A DNA stretch of 21,561 nucleotides from G039029935 sp039029935 (GTDB taxonomy: Bacteria; Chloroflexota; Anaerolineae; Caldilineales; Caldilineaceae): contig JBCCFC010000048.1 in the NCBI GenBank assembly GCA_039029935.1, positions 1-21,561 of the forward strand, read 5' to 3'. Made by a program: the position numbers and the translations under genes. How positions within the stretch are numbered: the first letter of the stretch is position 1; each line of letters opens with the position of its first letter. This document shows positions 1 to 7,985 of this stretch, piece after piece. A model generated the notes under the pieces. That model ran no database searches. It saw only the letters and a program-made list of their open reading frames with translations, and was not told the origin of the DNA.

Positions 1-397
1 AAATAGTATCGTATAATTGATGTATAATTTTTGATTAATTTTTAAGAAAAACACAAGTTGCTATCACTTCACTACGCTAGCGCTCATTTACTTTTCATCA
101 TCGCACCAGAATATCCAGCACACTTGACATATATTTACAAAGAGCATCTTGCTACTTTTAGCGTTATGTTGTTGTAGCGTCATCTCATCTTTGCTCACTC
201 TTACAACAGACTCAAACATTAGCGGGTTCATACATAGTTGGGTACGCGCCCATCAACTTTTTGGTAGTGACAACATAATACGCTGTTCACACACGCTACA
301 CAGAGCGTACTGCGGGTAATACAGCAGGATTGTTTGGTTTATGGGTCTGTTCATCGAACAGACACCTATTTTGCATAGTAAGAGGAGTATCACGCAG
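1..397. other. Leader region without a recognisable gene
   Basis: I see no supportable gene here. The first 60 bases are AT-rich with two TATAAT-like boxes (12-17 and 22-28), but any -35 would lie at or outside the window edge. A perfect TTGACA stands at 124-129, with only weak -10 candidates at the right distance. The promoter of the following giant gene is probably in this stretch but I cannot place it. Confidence 0.5.
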
Positions 398-3300
398 ATG
401 CAACACTGCTCAAACAAGTCTTCAAAAAAGACAAGTTTGCCAGTTCCATCGAAATTACACAACAGCAACACTGGCACACAACACACAACAAATTTGAACC
501 GTCTGGTGCGGCTTTATCATTTCCGCGCACAGATGACCTTGGCAGAACGCCATCCAAGCGCATGGGGAGCGATTCAGTCCACATGGCGCATGTTTTGCGA
601 TGCCTTGAATCCAGGCGTATTCTGGCAACAGTCACAATGGCATTGGTCCCAACTAGGGCGTAGAGCGGCACGCACTGTTGCCGGCGGTGTCGTGGGGGTA
701 TCGCTGTTGTTGACGCCGCTGATGCAGGCCACGCCCGCATTGCAGGCGGCGACGATTACGGTAAACTCAACCGGGACTGTGGCCTATGCCCCCGATGTCA
801 CAGCAGCAGAGGCATCGGTCCTCACCTGTACGCTGGTTGACGCCATCACTGCCGCCAATGATGATGTCGGGTATGGTGGCTGTACCGTTGCCAATGGGCA
901 AGTCGAGGGCAGCTTTGGCGATGATGTCATTGTCTTTGATTTGGATGACGAAGATATTGACCTGCGGTCTGCAAACGAAAGCGGGCCGGATACCATTTAT
1001 CTGACTGACATGGACAATGACATCAATGGCTATAATGGCCTACCCGTCATTACCAGCAATCTGACCATCAGTGGTGGCACAGGTGTTACCATTACCCGAC
1101 AGGTCGCCGATGCCATCAACCGTACAGGCGATCCAGAAACCAAATTCCGGATTTTACAGGTGGAGAATGCCGACCTAACATTGGATCACATCACCATCCA
1201 GAATGGCTATGCATATAGTGAACACATCCATGATCTCCTGCGCAATGCATCCGGAACTGATGGTGATCCCCCTTCGGGCCCGCCTTCTTGGTATTTGTCT
1301 GGCGGCGGTATTTTGGCCGTAGAGGAAGCTTCTGTCACGCTAAACCACAGTCACCTCATTCAAAACGCTTCGGGCGCACTCTCTGTTGTTGAACGGGAAA
1401 TCGAGCCTGTAGCGACAGGGAGCGGTGGTGGTGTTTACCTCCGTGAGGAGAGCTCACTGACGCTCAACCAGAGTAGCGTTGTTGACAACGAAACAGATGG
1501 CAGCGGTGGTGGCATTTATGCCTATAATAGCTCTGTCGTCCTCAATGAGAGTGAGATTCGTGATAACCACGCAAACCGATATGGTGGCGGTATTTATGCA
1601 TGGGGGGCAGGGCGTGAGCGAGAGCGGATGGCGCAGTCGGCGGATGGCGTGGTCGCACCACTCTTAGAAAGTCCAGTAACTGTGAACAGCAGCACCATTG
1701 CAGAAAATCGAGCGGCTGCGGGCGCAGGCATTTTTGTATCAGGCTACAGTACCTTATCAGTTTTGGATAGTGGCATCATCGAGAATCAGGTACTGGAAAG
1801 ACGAGGCCCACGACCGAGTGGTGGCGGCATTCAGGCTATTTCTAACGCTCCTGTCGCCATCTCGGATAGTACGGTTGCATCCAACACGGCTGGGTATGGC
1901 GGTGGTATCCACATTGAAGCAGACCTCAGAGTCCAAAACAGTATAGTGCGTACGCTAGAAGAGCGTCCTGAATCTCGTTTTGATGGCTCATTGACCATCA
2001 CGGATACAATCATCCAAGCCAATAACGCCTATCTTGGCGGTGGTATTCATGCATCTCATAGCCAAGTCACGATATCGGACAGTAAAATACTCTCGAATGT
2101 CGCCGAATTTCGTGAGGACCTTCGCAATGCAAACCCCGCCAGTGTTTCTGGGATTGCCCCAGAGGAAGGTGGATATGGCGGTGGCATCTGGGCAACGAGC
2201 AGCCCTATCAGTGTGACAGATAGCACCATTGCCTATAATGAATCCCTCCGTCGTGGTGGTGGAATTTTCGCAGGGAGCGGTTTTTTCGGTGGTAGTACTG
2301 TCGAAGTTGCGGACAGTCGCATTGAGTACAACGACGGCGGCACGATGGGTGGTGGTCTCTTTGTACACAACAACACGCCCGTCATCGTTACTAATAGCAA
2401 AATTTTCTCCAACAGTGCAGCCTATGGCGGTGGCCTCTTTGCCACAACCTACAATATGGGCGATGATATTGGCTTGGTAACAGCCAGTAGCACTGAGGAA
2501 CTGGGTTTCGCATTTGACAACCTTGTCACCATCATCAGCAGCACAGTCAGAGGAAACACTGCCGATATCGGTGGCGGTATCTATGTGTCGGGCGAATTAG
2601 GTGATGATGAGCTCCGACAGGCCAGAGATGCCGACCAGTCTATACATGATATTAATCTGTTGCATGTCGCAGAGAGTCAAATTATCGACAACCGGGCCAA
2701 GGAAAATGGTGGTGGTATTTATGGTCTACGTATGAAGACAACCTTCCTACCCTTCTTCGATGATTTTGTTAGTAGGGACGGCCCCGCAACGGATACATAC
2801 TATAACACTGCTCACGTCATCAGCAGCACCATCTCCGGCAATACAGCCGATAACAACGGCGGTGGCATCTTTGCTGGTTTGTACCATACAATTTACATAG
2901 AAGATCGTGCCTCAACGGGTTCCAGAGAGGCAACGCATAGCGGAGCCTATTACTATGGGGCGATGTTGGAAAACACGACGGTCAGCGAAAATGAGGCAGA
3001 CAATAGCGGTGGTGGCATTTATGCACAAACACAAATAAATCTAAGAATAGATGATGTCGTGTCTAGCGGCATCTCGCAAAACAATGCTGTTAGAAACGTT
3101 GCGCAAAATCTAGCAGCGTACTATAACCCTATCTTGGTCTACAACAGCACCATCATTGATAATAGCGCAAGCCACAATGGCGGCGGAATTGCCGTTGCCC
3201 GCTATAGCCCTGTCATCATTGAGGCAAGCGATGTCTTTTCTAATACGGCAGAAGACAACGGTGGTGGCATTGCCGCTACCAACTATAGCCCTGTCATTGT

Positions 3301-6148
3301 CGATACGAGCTATATCATGTCCAATACAGCGGAAGATGGCAATGGCGGTGGTATCTATGTTGACTATGTTCAAGATAGATTTGTGTTATCTACAATCGAC
3401 TCTAGCCGTAGTACGAGCATGGCATACTTGCCACAAACAGTGTCGGTCTATAACAGTGCCATCGAGCACAATTATGCGGGGCATTCCGGTGGTGGTATCT
3501 TTGCCGAGGCCGATATTCCACCACTCGACGTATTAATACCGTTAGACGCTCCAGCCCCCAGAGAGGCCGATGACTGTGATTGTGCGTTGGAAGAACTCAG
3601 TACATTGACCGTCATCAGCAGTTCCGTTTCGTTTAATACAGCGTTTGGGAAAGGGGGTGGTATTGCAACCCAAGGGTTTAACCCAGATGGTCTTGCCGCA
3701 CCACCTCAGACAAATCGGGCTGCGAATGAATTCTACGCCAATTATGTGTTGATCGCAGGGAGCGATATCTTTTCCAATACGTCTGGCGGTGGCGGTGGTA
3801 TTTATGCAAGCCACTATAGCTATGTCTCTGTGGTTGACAGCTACATCGCCAACAACTACGCTGAGACAAGAAAAGGTGGTCAGAGCGGTGGCGGGATTAG
3901 CGTCTATAACAACTCGCCTGTTTTTGTGCTGGATAGTGATGTCATTTCCAATACTGCCACCCGGAATGGTGGTGGTATCTACGCAACAGGGAACAGTTAT
4001 GTTGGCGTGGAAAGTAGTAGACTCAATGGTAACTATGCGGGTTATGAAGGGGGTGGACTCTTTGTCTTCAATAGTAATGTCACCGTTACGGACACGACGT
4101 TGCTCTACAATCATGGCAGAAATGGTGGCGCACTGTATTATAGCGCACCCATACCAATCGCTGCTGCCAAAGAACCGCAAGATCGAGTCTTCTCAAAGGC
4201 GACAGAGGGCTATCAAGTCTCTGTCAGCCAAAGTTGTATTGTGGGCAACTCGGCCTCTGCTGTCGTGAATGGTGGGCTGAATGAAATGGATGCCACCGCC
4301 AACTGGTGGGGCGCACGGAATGGTGCTGGGGATGTGGCTGATGGTGCGGGGGATACGGTGACAGCGGGCGTGGACACCAGTAACTTCTTGGTCACAAGCA
4401 TCCTCAACTGCCCAACCTTGGCCGATGGTCCCGACATCACCATCGACAGCCCAACCGTCGCTGAAGGCGCAGGAACATTGCAATTTACCATTAGCATCTC
4501 GGAGCCACACACCGCAATCGTCAGTGTAGACTATGAGACCGAGTTGGCTGACGCGGCAAGAAATGCAGGTGTTGGCATTGATTTTGTCAACACCGCAGGC
4601 ACAGCATCTATCCCCATCGGCGCAACCAGCACACAGGTCAATGTTGGCATCGTTAATGATAATCATCAAGAACGAGCAGAGACATTCTTGGTCCGCTTGA
4701 CCAAGGCGGTCAATGGGCTAATCGCCAATGTCACAGGCGTGGGTACGATTGCCGATGATGATAGCCCTGCCTTGTCCGTGAGTGATGCCACCGCCAACGA
4801 GACAGATGCCCACATCACCTTCAGAGTGTCGATGGCAGGAACAGCGTTAAATGATGTCACATTCAGCTATGAAACGCAGGATGTGTCTGCGCATCAGGGA
4901 GAACAATATGTCTCCACATCGGGGACGGCCACAATTCCTGCTGGCGCCACAAGCACCACTATCAATGTGCCATTGATTGATAACGACGTAGTGCAAGGAA
5001 ATCGTACACTCAAATTGGTCTTGAGAAGTGCGTCCCATGCTGGTATCGCCGACAGTTCTGGTCTGGGTACAATCATCGATCAAACTGTGCCTGCTACGAC
5101 GCCAACGGTGACATCAACAGCAACGTCAACGGCAACACCGACAGAAACATCAACGGCAATACCGACAGAAACATCAACGGCAATACCGACAGAAACATCA
5201 ACGGCAATACCGACAGAAACATCGACCAACACACCAACATCGACACCACTGCCAACTGCAACAGCGACATCGACACCACTACCAACATCGACCCCAACCA
5301 CAGCGTTGCCAGCGGTTGCACCTGCGGAGTTAACATCCACACCGACGGTCACGCCTCTACCAACAGGTACGTCAACGTCAACGCCGACAAGCACACCCAC
5401 ATCAACAAGTGCATCAACGTCAACGCCAACAGGCACATCAACGCCAACCAGTACACCAACAGCCACCAGTACACCAACACCTGTCCCATTGGATGAGATT
5501 GTGGAAGGGTTGATCAGCGAAGCTGTTAAGGAAGGGATTGACAACTTTGACGCCGCAGAGGTCTTTGGTGAGGGTGTGACACCAGAAGAGATTGTTGATG
5601 CCGCAGAAAATGTGGTCAATGTTGATATGGAGATTGTCACTGATGGAGAACTTCCAGAACCAGGCGATAATATGGTATTCACAATCACCTTTGGCAATCC
5701 AGACGACAGTGACTTGACTCAAGTCATCATCATTGTGGTTATTCCAGAGGGCACAGTCTTTGTTGCAGAGGGCAGCGGTCTCCCCTCGGTGGGTGTTCAA
5801 GCGGCATCATGGATGCAAGATGCAGATGTAACATGGCAATTGCTGGATGGCAGTGGCCCATGCCCAGATGGTGCGCCAGCCGGAACTGTTTGTGCCATGC
5901 GTATTGGTAATCTGCCCAGCGGAACCAGTGGACAAGTTATCCTCAACACACGTGTCAACGACGATGTGGAGAGTGGTACAGAAATCTTGCTCAACGGTCG
6001 CTTGGATGCTGCAAACCTTGCTGAGGAACAGATTTTCCGGTTGACTGACGAGACGGCAGTCGTTGTGGGTGTCCCAACTGCGCTTGAAGAAACGGATGAG
6101 CCAGAACAAAAACGCTGGTTTACATTCTTGCCGTTTATTGGACGGTAA
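398..6148 (+). CDS. Giant secreted beta-helix surface protein with Calx-beta domains
   Basis: About 1916 residues. I chose ATG 398 because AGAGGAG lies 10 bases upstream; the frame is open back to an ATG at 341 with no clear RBS. A polar N-region of ~90 residues precedes a hydrophobic signal core (about 92-111) with probable cleavage near 117 (after ALQA). Next comes a CSLREA-like start (CTLVDAITAAN), then a long parallel beta-helix region (to about 1300) built from roughly 24 GGG(I/L/V) turns with S-x-I-x-x-N strands, as in polymorphic outer-membrane/right-handed beta-helix proteins. Two Calx-beta domains follow (about 1345-1455 and 1458-1562), then a Thr/Pro/Ser linker (about 1566-1697) and a DUF11-like domain (about 1740-1880). 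The C-terminus ends FLPFIGR. A role in adhesion or surface binding is inferred; no catalytic residues were recognised. Some helix turns carry loops of 20-40 residues, unlike a uniform repeat. Confidence 0.88.
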   Translation: MQHCSNKSSKKTSLPVPSKLHNSNTGTQHTTNLNRLVRLYHFRAQMTLAERHPSAWGAIQSTWRMFCDALNPGVFWQQSQWHWSQLGRRAARTVAGGVVGVSLLLTPLMQATPALQAATITVNSTGTVAYAPDVTAAEASVLTCTLVDAITAANDDVGYGGCTVANGQVEGSFGDDVIVFDLDDEDIDLRSANESGPDTIYLTDMDNDINGYNGLPVITSNLTISGGTGVTITRQVADAINRTGDPETKFRILQVENADLTLDHITIQNGYAYSEHIHDLLRNASGTDGDPPSGPPSWYLSGGGILAVEEASVTLNHSHLIQNASGALSVVEREIEPVATGSGGGVYLREESSLTLNQSSVVDNETDGSGGGIYAYNSSVVLNESEIRDNHANRYGGGIYAWGAGRERERMAQSADGVVAPLLESPVTVNSSTIAENRAAAGAGIFVSGYSTLSVLDSGIIENQVLERRGPRPSGGGIQAISNAPVAISDSTVASNTAGYGGGIHIEADLRVQNSIVRTLEERPESRFDGSLTITDTIIQANNAYLGGGIHASHSQVTISDSKILSNVAEFREDLRNANPASVSGIAPEEGGYGGGIWATSSPISVTDSTIAYNESLRRGGGIFAGSGFFGGSTVEVADSRIEYNDGGTMGGGLFVHNNTPVIVTNSKIFSNSAAYGGGLFATTYNMGDDIGLVTASSTEELGFAFDNLVTIISSTVRGNTADIGGGIYVSGELGDDELRQARDADQSIHDINLLHVAESQIIDNRAKENGGGIYGLRMKTTFLPFFDDFVSRDGPATDTYYNTAHVISSTISGNTADNNGGGIFAGLYHTIYIEDRASTGSREATHSGAYYYGAMLENTTVSENEADNSGGGIYAQTQINLRIDDVVSSGISQNNAVRNVAQNLAAYYNPILVYNSTIIDNSASHNGGGIAVARYSPVIIEASDVFSNTAEDNGGGIAATNYSPVIVDTSYIMSNTAEDGNGGGIYVDYVQDRFVLSTIDSSRSTSMAYLPQTVSVYNSAIEHNYAGHSGGGIFAEADIPPLDVLIPLDAPAPREADDCDCALEELSTLTVISSSVSFNTAFGKGGGIATQGFNPDGLAAPPQTNRAANEFYANYVLIAGSDIFSNTSGGGGGIYASHYSYVSVVDSYIANNYAETRKGGQSGGGISVYNNSPVFVLDSDVISNTATRNGGGIYATGNSYVGVESSRLNGNYAGYEGGGLFVFNSNVTVTDTTLLYNHGRNGGALYYSAPIPIAAAKEPQDRVFSKATEGYQVSVSQSCIVGNSASAVVNGGLNEMDATANWWGARNGAGDVADGAGDTVTAGVDTSNFLVTSILNCPTLADGPDITIDSPTVAEGAGTLQFTISISEPHTAIVSVDYETELADAARNAGVGIDFVNTAGTASIPIGATSTQVNVGIVNDNHQERAETFLVRLTKAVNGLIANVTGVGTIADDDSPALSVSDATANETDAHITFRVSMAGTALNDVTFSYETQDVSAHQGEQYVSTSGTATIPAGATSTTINVPLIDNDVVQGNRTLKLVLRSASHAGIADSSGLGTIIDQTVPATTPTVTSTATSTATPTETSTAIPTETSTAIPTETSTAIPTETSTNTPTSTPLPTATATSTPLPTSTPTTALPAVAPAELTSTPTVTPLPTGTSTSTPTSTPTSTSASTSTPTGTSTPTSTPTATSTPTPVPLDEIVEGLISEAVKEGIDNFDAAEVFGEGVTPEEIVDAAENVVNVDMEIVTDGELPEPGDNMVFTITFGNPDDSDLTQVIIIVVIPEGTVFVAEGSGLPSVGVQAASWMQDADVTWQLLDGSGPCPDGAPAGTVCAMRIGNLPSGTSGQVILNTRVNDDVESGTEILLNGRLDAANLAEEQIFRLTDETAVVVGVPTALEETDEPEQKRWFTFLPFIGR
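5137..5223 (+). repeat. 24-bp tandem repeat inside the Thr/Pro linker
   Basis: A 24-bp unit runs 3.6 times with no mismatch (5137-5160, 5161-5184, 5185-5208, then 15 bases). It encodes the octapeptide TETSTAIP in frame. Perfect identity at third codon positions indicates recent expansion by slippage, so linker length probably varies among strains. Confidence 0.9.
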
Positions 6149-6180
6149 TAAGTTAATAGTTAATAGTTAATAGTTAATAG
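6146..6180. repeat. TTAATAG heptad array
   Basis: The giant gene's TAA stop is the first triplet of a run of 7-bp units: TAATAAG followed by four TTAATAG. Because 7 is not a multiple of 3, TAA/TAG stops fall in all three frames. A matching heptad array lies at 10473-10538. Confidence 0.85.
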
Positions 6181-6186
6181 TTAGGA

Positions 6187-6222
6187 GTGAAGAATGGGTA
6201 CTATCAGCTATCCATTCTTCAC
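6187..6222 (+). terminator. Hairpin downstream of the giant surface gene
   Basis: GTGAAGAATGG (6187-6197) and CCATTCTTCAC (6212-6222) form a perfect 11-bp stem with a 14-base loop, 39 bases after the stop codon. No U-run follows, so this may be an mRNA 3'-end or pause structure rather than a classical intrinsic terminator. Confidence 0.5.
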
Positions 6223-6340
6223 GATGAATACCCACAGTTCCAATTTTGAAAAGGAACTGATAGATTTGGGTGATGTCTCGTTTTGAACCCATAATTTTTA
6301 TGAAATCCTCTTCTTCTTCAGGGCTATGGTCTGGTTGGCT

Positions 6341-6370
6341 TTGCAATAGTTTGTCAACCTACGCTATACT
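6341..6370 (+). promoter_or_regulatory. Candidate promoter for the dehydrogenase gene
   Basis: TTGCAA (6341-6346) and TATACT (6365-6370) are separated by 18 bases, a reasonable sigma-70-type pair. Transcription would start near 6377 and run through the palindromic segment at 6389-6540 before the gene. No other gene lies between 6149 and 6559. Confidence 0.3.
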
Positions 6371-6388
6371 TTATGCATATAAATTTCA

Positions 6389-6540
6389 ATTAGGCTATTC
6401 CACAAAAAATAATTACCCAACCAATACGTAGGGGCATGAGATGGTATGGTGAAAGTGGCTGGTTTTTTCGCAAAAATCAGCCAAGTTAACCAAACCACCT
6501 CGTGCCCCGACAGGATAAGCGTCAGTGGATTGGCCTCAAT
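6389..6540. mobile_element. Possible degenerate MITE-like palindromic element
   Basis: The left edge (6389-6419) reads ATTAGGCTATTCCAC, then an A-run and AATTACCCA, closely matching the arm of the elements at 15033-15174 and 20922-21088. The right edge, GTGGATTGGCCTCAAT (6525-6540), resembles their other end and pairs with the outer left edge. The inner right arm is not recognisable, and the interior is a different hairpin (6431-6508). The size (152 bp) is close to the two clear copies (142 and 167 bp). I read it as a diverged relative, not a proven third copy. Confidence 0.4.
6431..6508. other. Long imperfect hairpin upstream of the dehydrogenase
   Basis: Arms 6431-6450 (GGGGCATGAGATGGTATGGT) and 6489-6508 (ACCAAACCACCTCGTGCCCC) pair over 20 positions with three mismatches. 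After a symmetric 5/5 internal loop, an inner stem follows: TGGCTGGTTTTT (6456-6467) with AAAAATCAGCCA (6472-6483), closing on a 4-base loop. The whole is a 78-base foldback ending about 50 bases before the start codon of the dehydrogenase, so it would be transcribed in its leader. Confidence 0.7.
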
Positions 6541-6559
6541 CATTATGGAGAAAGTCAAC

Positions 6560-7543
6560 ATGGCTATACCAGCGTTAACACATATTTGGATGGAGATCAA
6601 CCCAATTTCGGATGTCAAGAGCCTGATTCCCGATGGCATGGAAATTTATTGGCGTGAAAGTCAAGCGGACTCAGCGGTTGAATCGGCACAGGCGGCACAG
6701 GCGATTCTGGCCTCATCACTGTTGCAATATAATGGCGACCTCTTTGACCAATTGCCCAATTTAAAGATGGTCTGTCGTACAGGCATTGGCATCGACAATC
6801 TCGACTTGGAGGCAGCAACCGAGCGGGGCATCGTCTGCTGTCATACACCTGACGGTCCAACACAGGCCACCGCCGAGCACACTGTTGCCATGATTTTGGC
6901 CTTGTCACGGCGGCTGAAACAGGGCAATGACAATTTAGCGGCGGGGAAATGGGGACCACGTCAGGGTGTACTCATTGGCAATGAGGTGCAGAACAAGACA
7001 CTGGGGGTTGTTGGGTTAGGCCGCATTGGGCGTAAAGTGGCGCAGATTTGTCGTTTGGGATTGGAGATGAACGTGGTTGGCTATGACCCGTTTGTCACAC
7101 AGGCGCAGATGGATGCTATGGGGCTAGAGATGACGGTTTTGGATGATATGGAAGCGGTGATTGCACAGTCCGACTTTCTGACCGTGCATGTGCCTGCCAC
7201 GCCCGAAACCTACCACCTTATCAACGCCGAACGCATTGCCAGCATGAAGGATGGCTCCTATGTGGTCAACTTAGCGCGGGGTCCATTGGTCGATGGCGCG
7301 GCACTGCTGGATGCGGTCGATTCTGGCAAGTTAGCAGGAGCGGGGCTGGATGTATTTGAGCCGGAACCGCCAGCGGTTGAATCACGACTGCGCAACCACC
7401 CCAATATCATCGCCACACCTCACATCGGTGGTGTCACCGTTGAGAGTCGCACACGCATGGAGGCGATGGCGCTGGAGCGAGTGTTGGCCTATTTCCGTGG
7501 TGAACGACCGGAGAATGTGGTGAACCCAGCCGTGTTTGGGTAA
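6560..7543 (+). CDS. D-isomer-specific 2-hydroxyacid dehydrogenase (SerA-like)
   Basis: 327 residues from ATG 6560, chosen for GGAG at 6547-6550; the frame is open back to 6446, but that stretch lies in the upstream hairpin. Such enzymes interconvert D-2-hydroxyacids and 2-oxoacids with NAD(H). The nucleotide-binding GLGRIG motif is at 152-157, and the family's catalytic Arg, Glu and His are visible as R240 (NLARGP), E269 (FEPEP) and H288 (TPHIGG). It ends just after the catalytic domain and has no ACT or ASB regulatory domain, so it is the short form. A true 3-phosphoglycerate dehydrogenase role is possible. The position before a fucosidase and two hydrolases could instead suggest sugar-acid catabolism. 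Substrate unknown. Confidence 0.9.
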   Translation: MAIPALTHIWMEINPISDVKSLIPDGMEIYWRESQADSAVESAQAAQAILASSLLQYNGDLFDQLPNLKMVCRTGIGIDNLDLEAATERGIVCCHTPDGPTQATAEHTVAMILALSRRLKQGNDNLAAGKWGPRQGVLIGNEVQNKTLGVVGLGRIGRKVAQICRLGLEMNVVGYDPFVTQAQMDAMGLEMTVLDDMEAVIAQSDFLTVHVPATPETYHLINAERIASMKDGSYVVNLARGPLVDGAALLDAVDSGKLAGAGLDVFEPEPPAVESRLRNHPNIIATPHIGGVTVESRTRMEAMALERVLAYFRGERPENVVNPAVFG

Positions 7544-7553
7544 AACAGGTAAA

Positions 7554-7844
7554 CAGATTGGGTATCTATTGCGCAGATAGCCAATCTGCGATACTGGTTA
7601 TGTAGACAAGAAAAACAGATTGGGTATCTGTTGCGCAGATAGCCAATCTGCGATACTGGTTGTGTAGGCAAGTAAAACAGATTGGGTATCTGTTGCGCAG
7701 ATAGCCAATCTGCGATACTGGTTGTGTAGGCAAGGTAAACAGATTGGGTATCTATTACGCAGATAGCCAATCTGCGATACTGGTTGTGTAGGCAAGGTAA
7801 ACAGATTGGGTATCTATTGCGCAGATAGCCAATCTGCGATACTG
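7554..7844. repeat. Five tandem 62-bp hairpin repeats
   Basis: Copies begin at 7554, 7616, 7678, 7740 and 7802 with an exact 62-bp period; the fifth stops after 43 bp. In each, CAGATTGGGTATCT(A/G) and CAGATAGCCAATCTG form a 15-bp stem (one central mismatch, end base variable) around a 5-base loop. A spacer of about 27 bp containing GCGATACTGG follows. Copies differ by only a few substitutions. The array fills the gap between the dehydrogenase stop and the fucosidase promoter. It is not coding: 62 is not a multiple of three. Role unknown; operator array, transcript-end structure or simple expansion are all possible. Confidence 0.92.
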
Positions 7845-7859
7845 TATTTTTTACGCGTA

Positions 7860-7889
7860 TTGCCCCAATCTATAGACCTATACTATAAT
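7860..7889 (+). promoter_or_regulatory. Candidate promoter for the fucosidase gene
   Basis: TTGCCC (7860-7865) and a perfect TATAAT (7884-7889) are 18 bases apart, directly after the last 62-bp hairpin repeat. Transcription would start near 7896, giving a leader of about 90 bases. Confidence 0.45.
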
Positions 7890-7985
7890 AAATCTACAGA
7901 AGGTTCACAGAGAGATGTATGTATGCTCGACGTTGAACCGAATATACAGAGCCAGCCAATCGCAAAATTCAAAGGAGAGACGTTT

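Noticed and set aside
124..150. Promoter from the perfect TTGACA at 124-129
   Set aside because: The best -10 at suitable spacing (CATCTT) is poor, and it is over 240 bases from the start codon.
3542..4180. 212-residue minus-strand frame inside the giant gene
   Set aside because: Antisense shadow of the beta-helix repeats; no recognisable domain and the plus frame is clearly coding.
5080..5697. Long minus-strand frame opposite the Thr/Pro linker (Val/Gly/Asp-rich)
   Set aside because: It is the antisense of ACN-rich Thr codons; low complexity, no RBS, and the plus-strand protein is convincing.
7489..7795. Minus-strand open frames across the 62-bp repeats encoding repeated peptides
   Set aside because: The period is not a multiple of three, no RBS is present, and the open frames simply reflect lack of stops in a hairpin repeat.
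7554..7844. CRISPR array
   Set aside because: The whole 62-bp unit is repeated, including the spacer part; there are no unique spacers and no cas genes.
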